From the NCBI RefSeq assembly GCF_002310375.3, contig NZ_CP023315.3:2666001-2730000 (forward strand): DNA of 64,000 bases, written 5' to 3'. This DNA comes from Caulobacter vibrioides. Lineage in GTDB: Bacteria > Pseudomonadota > Alphaproteobacteria > Caulobacterales > Caulobacteraceae. Within the stretch, counting starts at the first letter, position 1, and every line of letters starts with the position of its first letter. This document shows, piece after piece, positions 9,385 to 15,675 of the stretch. The notes below the pieces were generated by a model, which was not told the DNA's origin, ran no database searches, and was given only the letters and a program-made list of their open reading frames with translations. The position numbers and the translations under genes are program-made.

Positions 9385-11697
9385 ATGAAGAACCACCTGT
9401 TGCTGAGCGCCGCCGCAGGCGCGCTGCTGATCGTGGCCGCGCCGGCCTTCGCCGCGGACACGGCCGCCGACACCGCGCCCATCGCCACCAACCCCGCGCC
9501 GACCGAGACTTCGGAAGTCTCCGCGGTCGTCATCATCGGCCAAGGCCAGAGCCGCCAGGTCCAGACGCTGAACACCGAGGCCATCGGCCAGCAAGCCGCC
9601 GGCACCAGCGCCCTGAAGGCGATCGACAAGCTGCCGGGCGTGACCTTCCAATCGGCCGACGCCTTCGGCGCCTATGAGTGGTCGACCCGCATCTCGATCC
9701 GCGGCTTCAACCAGAACCAGCTGGGCTTCACCCTCGACGGCGTGCCGCTGGGCGACATGAGCTACGGCAATCACAACGGCCTGCACATCAGCCGCGCCAT
9801 CGCCAACGAGAACATCGGCCGCGTCGAGCTGGCCCAAGGCGCCGGCGCGCTGGGTACGGCCTCGACGTCGAACCTGGGCGGCACGCTGCAGTTCTTCTCG
9901 CGCAATCCGCAAGAGACCCTGGGCGGCCAACTGGACGTCACGGCCGGGTCGGACAGCATGCATCGCGTGTTCGGTCGCTTCGAGACGGGCGCCATCGAAC
10001 AACTCGGCGGTCTGCGCGGCTACATCTCGGCGGCCGACCAGAAGAGCGACAAGTGGAAGGGCGGCGGCGAGCAGAAGCAGCGCCAGTACGACGCCAAGCT
10101 GGTGATGCCGCTGGGCGACCGCGGCGAGCTGGCCGGCTTCTACCACCGCTCGGAGCGTCGCGAGCAGGACTATCAGGACCTGTCGTTCGACATGATCAAG
10201 CGCCTGGGCCGCGACTGGGACAACACCCAGCCCAACTGGGGTCTGGCGGTCGCCGCCGCCCGCGCCTACCAGACCGGGACCGCCCTGCCCGCGCCGTTCG
10301 CCACCGTTGACGACGCCTACTACGCCGGCGCCGGCGTGCGCGATGACGACCTGTACGGCGCGAAGCTGAACCTCGACATCACCGACCGCGTCACGCTGGA
10401 CGCCACGGCCTACCAGCACAAGAACGAGGGCCAGGGCCTGTGGTACACGCCCTATCTCGCCAGCCCGGGCTTCGGCACGGCCGGCTCGACCGCCGCGCCG
10501 CTGTCGATCCGCACCACCGAGTATGACATCGACCGCGGCGGCCTGACCGCCGGCCTGACCGTCGACGTCGGCGCCCACCGTCTGCGTGGCGGCTTCTGGC
10601 ACGAAGTGAACAACTTCAACCAAGCCCGCCGCTTCTATGCCGAGACCGCCGCCGCGCCGTCGCGTAACCCGCTGGACTTCCAAGGGAACCCGTTCTTCAC
10701 CCAGTGGCAGTACGCGTTCGAGACCAAGACCACGACCGGCCACGTCGAGGACGAATGGACGATCAGCGACGCCCTGAAGGTCAATTTCGGCTTCAAGGCG
10801 ATCCAGGTCGAAAACACCGTCAAGACCGTCGTCGGCAACGCGCTGGCGGGCACGATCGAGAGCAAGGACAACTTCCTGCCGCAGGTCGGCTTTGTTTACA
10901 AAGCCACGCCGGACTTCGAAGTGTTCGGCGGTTACACCGAGAACATGGGCGCCTATGTCTCGGCCGCGACGGCTGGCCCGTTCGCCTCGCAGAACCAAGC
11001 GCGCGTCGACTACATCGCCCAGACCCTCGAGCCGGAAAGCTCCAAGACCTTCGAACTGGGCGGTCGCTATCGCACCGAACGCTTCCAAGGCGTGGCGGCG
11101 GTCTATCACGTGACCTTCGACAACCGCCTGCTGGCGGTGGCCCAAGGCTCGGCCATCCAGGGCAACGCCCCGGTTCTGTCGAACGTCGGTTCGGTCGAAA
11201 CCAAGGGCGTTGAGCTGGCCGGCACCTACCGCCTGACCGACGCTTGGAGCCTGTACGGCGCCTACACCTACAACGACTCCAAGTACGAGAACGACGTCGT
11301 GGCCCTGGACGGCAAGGTCCAGGCCCGCACGAAGGGCAAGACCGTGGTCAACACGCCCAAGAACATCTTCAAGGGCGAGATCGCGTTCGACCAGGCCGGC
11401 CTCTTCGCCAAGCTGGGCGTCGCCTACACCGACAAGCGTTACTACACCTACGAGAACATCGGCGGCCTTGCGCCGTCGACGACGGTCGCGGACCTGACCC
11501 TCGGCTATCGCTTCGACAGCGAAGGTTGGGCCAAGGGCACGCAGATCCAGATCAACGTCACCAACCTGACCGACGAGGACTACATCTCGACCATCGGCTC
11601 GGGCGGCTTCTCCAATAGCGACCCGACCGGCACGGCCCAGACCGTTCTGACCGCCCCGCCGCGTCAGGTCTATTTCTCGATCAAGAAGTCCTTCTAG
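9385..11697 (+). CDS. TonB-dependent outer-membrane receptor
   Basis: 770 residues from the ATG at 9385, which follows AAGGGG and opens a clean signal peptide (MKNHLLLSAAAGALL...APAFA). The plug domain (about 45-190) includes TSALKAIDKLPGV, ISIRGFNQNQLGFTLDGVPLG and NIGRVELAQGAG. The rest is a 22-strand barrel ending in the outer-membrane signature VYFSIKKSF with a C-terminal Phe. A TonB box-like VSAVVIIGQ lies near residues 38-46. It imports an unknown ligand across the outer membrane using TonB-ExbBD; no adjacent gene reveals the substrate. It is divergent from ettA and followed by a strong terminator. Confidence 0.92.
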   Translation: MKNHLLLSAAAGALLIVAAPAFAADTAADTAPIATNPAPTETSEVSAVVIIGQGQSRQVQTLNTEAIGQQAAGTSALKAIDKLPGVTFQSADAFGAYEWSTRISIRGFNQNQLGFTLDGVPLGDMSYGNHNGLHISRAIANENIGRVELAQGAGALGTASTSNLGGTLQFFSRNPQETLGGQLDVTAGSDSMHRVFGRFETGAIEQLGGLRGYISAADQKSDKWKGGGEQKQRQYDAKLVMPLGDRGELAGFYHRSERREQDYQDLSFDMIKRLGRDWDNTQPNWGLAVAAARAYQTGTALPAPFATVDDAYYAGAGVRDDDLYGAKLNLDITDRVTLDATAYQHKNEGQGLWYTPYLASPGFGTAGSTAAPLSIRTTEYDIDRGGLTAGLTVDVGAHRLRGGFWHEVNNFNQARRFYAETAAAPSRNPLDFQGNPFFTQWQYAFETKTTTGHVEDEWTISDALKVNFGFKAIQVENTVKTVVGNALAGTIESKDNFLPQVGFVYKATPDFEVFGGYTENMGAYVSAATAGPFASQNQARVDYIAQTLEPESSKTFELGGRYRTERFQGVAAVYHVTFDNRLLAVAQGSAIQGNAPVLSNVGSVETKGVELAGTYRLTDAWSLYGAYTYNDSKYENDVVALDGKVQARTKGKTVVNTPKNIFKGEIAFDQAGLFAKLGVAYTDKRYYTYENIGGLAPSTTVADLTLGYRFDSEGWAKGTQIQINVTNLTDEDYISTIGSGGFSNSDPTGTAQTVLTAPPRQVYFSIKKSF

Positions 11698-11722
11698 GTC
11701 GACCTTCTTACCCCTCGAACTT

Positions 11723-11756
11723 GGGCCGGGCGCGCGTCGCCCGGCCCTTCTTTTTT
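11723..11756 (+). terminator. Rho-independent terminator after the TonB receptor
   Basis: GGGCCGGGCG (11723-11732), loop CGCGT, CGCCCGGCCC (11738-11747), then TTCTTTTTT. Strong stem and T-tract 25 bases after the stop. Confidence 0.9.
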
Positions 11757-11805
11757 GGGGCTGTCGAGAGGTTGAGTGTTGATGGCGTCGTGGGGCTCGT
11801 CCCCG

Positions 11806-11882
11806 CCCTTCGACGAGCTCAGGGTGAGGACGACGGCTGACCCAGGTTCGCGGAAAATCCTCATCCTGAGCTTGTCCAAGGA
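11806..11882. repeat. Dispersed palindromic repeat pair (CCTTCGAC-AGCTCAGG type)
   Basis: A 25-base arm at 11806-11830 (core CTTCGACGAGCTCAGGGTGA) and its near-inverse at 11858-11882 (core TCATCCTGAGCTTGTCCAAG) flank a short spacer. This CTGAGCTTGTC(G/C)AAGG sequence is a well-known intergenic repeat in many proteobacterial genomes. The pair can fold into a long hairpin between the TonB receptor terminator and lepB. The rest of the 342-bp gap (11757-12039) shows no gene. Confidence 0.65.
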
Positions 11883-12039
11883 CGTGGATTTCCGTCCAGA
11901 TCAGCGCCCCCTTTTCAACGTGAACATGGCCAGTTCCTGCGGTTCGCAAGTAACGCGGATGCTTGTCCGGACACGAAATCTGACCGTCCCGACACGGTCT
12001 TGCTGGCGAACGCCGGGCCGTTTCGGCTCAGCTCAGGAC

Positions 12040-12810
12040 ATGACCGACATCGCCTCGCCCTCTGACGCCACCGCGCCGAACACGCTCCGCCACGAGATCC
12101 TTGAAACCCTCCGCATCGTCGGAGCCGGTCTCGCCATCGCTCTGGCGTTACGCGTCGTGGTCTTTCAGCCCTTCACCATCCCCTCGTCCTCGATGGAGCC
12201 GGGGCTGGTGACCGGCGACTACATCGTGGTCTCCAAATTCGCCTACGGTTGGAGCCGGGCGTCCGTTCCGTTCCATCCGCCGCTTCCCACAGGCCGCCTG
12301 TTGGGCAAGGGCCCCGAACGCGGCGATGTCGTGGTGTTCCGCCTGCCCCGTGATCCCAGCCAGGTCTGGATCAAGCGGGTGATCGGCCTTCCGGGCGACC
12401 GCATCCGCGTCGCCGGCGGCCAAGTGTTCGTCAACGAGGCTCCGCTGCCCCAGACGGCTCTGGGCCTGACCCAGGATCACGACGCGCCCGACCGCACCGT
12501 CCTGCAGGTGCGCGAGCGGCAAGCCGACGGTCGCGACTACGTCACCTATGACGGCGGCCCAGGCCAGCCGGGCGACGACACCCAGACCTATGTCGTGCCC
12601 GCCGGGCAATATCTGATGATGGGCGACAACCGCGACAACTCGCTCGACAGCCGCTGGCCCCGCGAAGTGGGCGTCGGCTTCCTGCCGGCCGACAACATCA
12701 TGGGCAAGGCCGGCTTTGTGCTGGCGTCATGGAAACCCGGCGCGGCGCTGTACAAGCCCTGGACCTGGCTGAATCTTCAGTGGGACCGCTTCGCGCGCCC
12801 GATCCGCTAA
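12040..12810 (+). CDS. lepB: Signal peptidase I
   Basis: 256 residues from the ATG at 12040. One N-terminal membrane segment (about 24-43) is followed by PSSSMEPGL with catalytic Ser51, the general-base Lys in VWIKRVIGLPGD, and the conserved GDNRDNSLDSR box near residue 200: a complete S26 active site. It cleaves signal peptides of exported proteins at the periplasmic face of the inner membrane. Longer upstream in-frame sequence runs through the dispersed repeat and is not coding. The gene stands alone between the repeat and a convergent small gene; many Caulobacter genomes carry more than one S26 gene, so this could be a secondary copy. Confidence 0.92.
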   Translation: MTDIASPSDATAPNTLRHEILETLRIVGAGLAIALALRVVVFQPFTIPSSSMEPGLVTGDYIVVSKFAYGWSRASVPFHPPLPTGRLLGKGPERGDVVVFRLPRDPSQVWIKRVIGLPGDRIRVAGGQVFVNEAPLPQTALGLTQDHDAPDRTVLQVRERQADGRDYVTYDGGPGQPGDDTQTYVVPAGQYLMMGDNRDNSLDSRWPREVGVGFLPADNIMGKAGFVLASWKPGAALYKPWTWLNLQWDRFARPIR

Positions 12811-12816
12811 CACGCC

Positions 12817-13152
12817 TCAGCGGGCGCGGAACTCCTCGACGCTGAGGACGCCGTCGTGATTGACGTCCAGGCGCTGGAAGGTCGCATCCGTGGTCGCCGT
12901 GCGGGCGAGCGAAGGCGCAGCGACCGCGCCGACGGCCAGGCCCGCGACCGCCGCGGCCAGCGCATGCCAGGCCAGACTCCGCCGGCGCGGCGCGGGCTTC
13001 GGCGTCACCAGATCTTGCTCGATGAAGCCGCGAAGCGCCTCGCTAGCGGTCCGGCGCGACGCCTGGCAACGGGCCATGAACGCGGCCTTGGTCTCCGGCG
13101 GTAGGCGGATTTCCAGGGTCTCGGTCTTTTTGGACAGCTTGCCGGCGGGCAT
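12817..13152 (-). CDS. Small membrane protein: ribbon-helix-helix-like N-terminus, one membrane segment, C-terminal EF-hand
   Basis: 111 residues from the ATG at 13152, preceded by GGAGACCCGCC. Residues ~11-48 (TLEIRLPPETKAAF, then SRRTASEALRGFIEQDL) look like a CopG/Arc-type ribbon-helix-helix DNA-binding fold. After a basic PRRR stop-transfer, residues ~60-83 form one hydrophobic segment. Residues 96-107 (DVNHDGVLSVEE) are a canonical 12-position EF-hand loop with all Ca2+ ligands. Predicted topology puts the RHH part in the cytoplasm and the EF-hand in the periplasm. I do not recognise a named family. It is convergent with lepB, six bases apart, and lies downstream of the putative small RNA terminator. 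The function is unknown; a membrane-tethered calcium-responsive regulator is a hypothesis. Confidence 0.72.
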   Translation of the reverse strand: MPAGKLSKKTETLEIRLPPETKAAFMARCQASRRTASEALRGFIEQDLVTPKPAPRRRSLAWHALAAAVAGLAVGAVAAPSLARTATTDATFQRLDVNHDGVLSVEEFRAR

Positions 13153-13205
13153 GGCGGGTCTCCGAACTTGCCAGGGCAGTCTAAGCCCCGGATCGCCCAA
13201 TGCGC

Positions 13206-13290
13206 AAAAAGAAAGCCCGGCCATGAAGACCGGGCTGAAAAGTCATAGGGAGGAAACGCCCAGGAAGGGCAGAGGCGCTCGGCACCTCAC
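13206..13290 (-). ncRNA. Candidate small regulatory RNA (~85 nt) with CU-rich loops and intrinsic terminator
   Basis: On the minus strand, a promoter-like pair with a LacI-type operator is followed by three stem-loops. Hairpin 1 is GAGGTGC-CGA-GCGCCTC (13288-13272, one G-U pair). Hairpin 2 is GCCC-TTCCT-GGGC (13270-13258). An open segment with TTTCCTCCC (13254-13246) follows. The terminator is AGCCCGG-N9-CCGGGCT (13236-13214) followed by TTTCTTTTT. TTCCT and TTTCCTCCC are complementary to Shine-Dalgarno sequences, as in many alphaproteobacterial small RNAs. No coding frame fits. The terminator would otherwise stand, without purpose, in the leader of the gene at 13152. Transcript ends are predicted, not measured. 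Confidence 0.5.
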
Positions 13291-13296
13291 CCGCTA

Positions 13297-13326
13297 TTGA
13301 TAGCGCTAACATGCGATCAGTTGCAA
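13297..13326 (-). promoter_or_regulatory. Putative promoter with overlapping LacI-type operator
   Basis: On the minus strand TTGCAA (13326-13321), an 18-bp spacer and TATCAA (13302-13297) resemble -35 and -10 boxes, each matching 4 of 6 consensus positions. TGATAGCGCTAACA at 13298-13311 fits the LacI-family operator pattern TGnTAnCGnTAnCA perfectly and covers the -10 box. It lies between the candidate small RNA (minus) and the SGNH hydrolase operon (plus), so it could control either or both. Confidence 0.5.
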
Positions 13327-13421
13327 GCGATTCCTATGAACCGCGACGAGCGGTCGCATGCGGCGGCATCGACGCGAGACAAAGCCGGACGCTTTACGCG
13401 CCCCGCAGGGCGCCCTACGAA

Positions 13422-13435
13422 TGTTACCGCTACCG
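13422..13435. promoter_or_regulatory. Second LacI-type operator-like site
   Basis: TGTTACCGCTACCG matches TGnTAnCGnTAnCA except at the last base. It is 34 bp before the SGNH hydrolase start and 124 bp from the first site, a spacing that would allow DNA looping. Function inferred. Confidence 0.4.
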
Positions 13436-13468
13436 GCGAGGGATGCGGCGGGGCGGGAGAAAGCGCGT

Positions 13469-14692
13469 ATGAAGATGTTCAAGCGATCAGCCTGGGTCGC
13501 CGCCGGCCTGGCCTTTGCCCTGGCCCTGCCCGTCCAGGCCGAAACCCAACGCTGGGTGGGCGCCTGGGCCAGCGCGCAACTGGCGCCCGACGCCAAGAAC
13601 AGCCTCGCCCCGGAGGACTATCCGAACGCCACCTTGCGGCAGGTCGTGCGCGTGTCGATCGGCGGCGATACGCTGCGGGTCAAGCTGTCCAACCTCTTCG
13701 GAACCCAGCCGCTGACCATCGCCGCAGCGCGTATCGCGGTCTCGGCGGCGCCGGCCACGGCGCGCATCGACCCCACCACCGACCGGGCTCTGACCTTCGC
13801 CGGCGCGACGCCGGTGACCCTTCCCGCCGGCGGCGAGACCTGGTCGGATCCCGTCAAGCTGACGGTGGAGCCGCTGGCCCATCTCGCCATCAGCCTGCAC
13901 TACCCCGCCGCCCCCAGCGTCCAGACCGGCCATCCAGGCTCGCGGGCGACGTCCTATGTTCTGGCCGGCGACCAGACCGCCGCCGTGGACCTGCCCGGCG
14001 CCAAGGCCGCCGACCGCTGGTTCCAGATCGCCAGCATCGACGTCCAGTCGGAGAAGGCCTCGGCCATCGTCGCATTCGGCGACAGCATCACCGACGGCTA
14101 CGGCGTCCAGCCCAACACCAACCTGCGCTGGACCGACGGCCTGATCGAGCGGCTGAAGGGCAAGAACATCGCCGTCCTGAATCTCGGGATCGGCGGCAAT
14201 CGCGTCCTGGCCGACGGTCTGGGCCCCAGCGGGGTGTCGCGCTTTGATCGCGATGTCCTCTCGCAGTCGGGCGTCACCCACCTGATCGTCCTCGAGGGCG
14301 TCAACGATCTGGGCGTCCTGAACCGCGACCAGAGCCAGGACGCGCAGACCAACGCCCGGATGGCCAAGGACCTGATCAGCGCCTACGCCGGCATGGTCGC
14401 CAAGGCCCGCGCCAAGGGGATCAAGGCCATCGGCGCCACGATCCTCCCCTATTCCGGCTCGGCCTACTACCACCCGCCAGCCGAGGCCGAGGCGGCGCGT
14501 CAGACGATCAACGCCTGGATCCGCGCGCCCGGCAATTTCGACGCGGTGATCGACTGGGACGCCGTACTCCGCGATCCCGCGCGCCTGACCCATCTGCTTG
14601 CCGCCTACGACAATGACGGCCTGCACCCCAACATGGCGGGATACAAGGCGATGGCCGACGCCATTCCGCTGAGCCTGTTCGAGCGCCGATAG
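13469..14692 (+). CDS. Exported SGNH/GDSL hydrolase
   Basis: 407 residues with signal peptide (MKMFKRSAWVAAGLAFALALPVQA). An N-terminal beta-rich region (~24-190, beginning TQRWVGAWASAQL) precedes the SGNH domain: block I AFGDSITDG with the nucleophilic Ser, block II NLGIGGNRVL, block III GVNDLG, and block V DGLHPNMAGY with the catalytic Asp and His. It probably hydrolyses ester groups (acetyl or acyl) on a carbohydrate or lipid in the periplasm. It is three bases from the polysaccharide deacetylase gene, so the two form an operon, and LacI-type operator sites lie upstream. This suggests sugar-responsive glycan deacylation; the substrate is not known. Confidence 0.87.
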   Translation: MKMFKRSAWVAAGLAFALALPVQAETQRWVGAWASAQLAPDAKNSLAPEDYPNATLRQVVRVSIGGDTLRVKLSNLFGTQPLTIAAARIAVSAAPATARIDPTTDRALTFAGATPVTLPAGGETWSDPVKLTVEPLAHLAISLHYPAAPSVQTGHPGSRATSYVLAGDQTAAVDLPGAKAADRWFQIASIDVQSEKASAIVAFGDSITDGYGVQPNTNLRWTDGLIERLKGKNIAVLNLGIGGNRVLADGLGPSGVSRFDRDVLSQSGVTHLIVLEGVNDLGVLNRDQSQDAQTNARMAKDLISAYAGMVAKARAKGIKAIGATILPYSGSAYYHPPAEAEAARQTINAWIRAPGNFDAVIDWDAVLRDPARLTHLLAAYDNDGLHPNMAGYKAMADAIPLSLFERR

Positions 14693-14695
14693 CCC

Positions 14696-15601
14696 ATGCG
14701 CATTCTGTTTTGCGCCGTCCTGGCCCTGACTCTGGCGGGCGCGGTCCAAGCGGCCGACAAGCCGGTCATCGCCGTCACCTGGGATGACCTTCCGGCCCAC
14801 AGCGCCCTGCCGCCGGGCGTCACCCGCGTGCAAGTCGCCGCCGATCTTCTGAAGGCCTCAGCGGAGGCCAAGGCGCCGGCCTTCGGCTTCATCAACGCGG
14901 TGCAAAACGAGCGCGAGCCCGACTCCGCGCCCGTGCTGACGATGTGGCGCGAGGCGGGCCAGCCGCTGGGCAACCACACCTGGTCGCACCAGAACCTCGC
15001 CAGCCTCACGCCCGAGCAGTTCATCGGCGAGATCGAGCGCAACGAGCCAGCGCTGAAGACCCTGATGGGCCAGGAAGACTGGCGCTGGCTGCGCTATCCG
15101 TTCCTGTCCGAGGGCGATACGGCGCAGAAGCGACTGGCGGTCCGCGCGTGGCTGGCGGCTAACCACTACAAGATCGCCAGCGTGACGATGAGTTTTGGCG
15201 ACTACGCCTATAACGAGCCTTATGCGCGCTGCATGGCCAAGGGCGACCAGGCTGCGGTCGCCGAGCTGGAACGACGCTTCCTGGCGGGCGCCGCCGCCGA
15301 CGCCGACCGCGCGCGGGCGATGAGCCACGCGCTCTACGGCAAGGACATCCCCTATGTGCTGCTGATGCACGGCGGGGCCTTCGACGCCCGCATGGCCCCT
15401 CGCCTGTTCAAGCTCTACCAGGACAAAGGCTTTGGCTTCACCACCCTGGCGGAGGCCCAGAAGCATCCCTTCTACAAGACCGACCTTGATCCCAGCCTGC
15501 CGCCCGAGCCCACCACGCTGGACGGCGCCTTGCGCGCCAAAGGTCTGCCGGTTCCGCCAAATCCTGTCGACCTATCGCCGCTTGACGCCCTGTGCCGCTG
15601 A
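14696..15601 (+). CDS. Exported polysaccharide deacetylase (NodB-type, CE4)
   Basis: 301 residues with a signal peptide cleaved near AGAVQAAD. The NodB catalytic motifs are present: TWDDLP with the paired Asp residues, GNHTWSHQNL with the HxxxH metal ligands, and RYPFLSEG. The C-terminal part carries VLLMHGGAFDARM, the usual LxxH motif. It removes N- or O-acetyl groups from a polysaccharide in the periplasm in a metal-dependent way. It is translationally close to the upstream SGNH hydrolase; together they look like a deacylation module acting on one acetylated glycan. Confidence 0.85.
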   Translation: MRILFCAVLALTLAGAVQAADKPVIAVTWDDLPAHSALPPGVTRVQVAADLLKASAEAKAPAFGFINAVQNEREPDSAPVLTMWREAGQPLGNHTWSHQNLASLTPEQFIGEIERNEPALKTLMGQEDWRWLRYPFLSEGDTAQKRLAVRAWLAANHYKIASVTMSFGDYAYNEPYARCMAKGDQAAVAELERRFLAGAAADADRARAMSHALYGKDIPYVLLMHGGAFDARMAPRLFKLYQDKGFGFTTLAEAQKHPFYKTDLDPSLPPEPTTLDGALRAKGLPVPPNPVDLSPLDALCR

Positions 15602-15675
15602 GCGCCGCCCGCATTTCAAACGCGAAACAACTTCACTGCTGACAAGCGCGGCGCGCCCGCATAGCGTCCCGCGCC

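Noticed and set aside
9322..11949. Long open frame on the minus strand opposite the first TonB receptor
   Set aside because: It is an antisense shadow of the receptor gene: the translation is low-complexity (Val/Ala/Gly/Arg-rich) with no domain, while the plus strand has a signal peptide, plug and barrel.
11776..12039. N-terminal extension of signal peptidase I
   Set aside because: It would translate a dispersed palindromic repeat and place the membrane segment far from the N-terminus.
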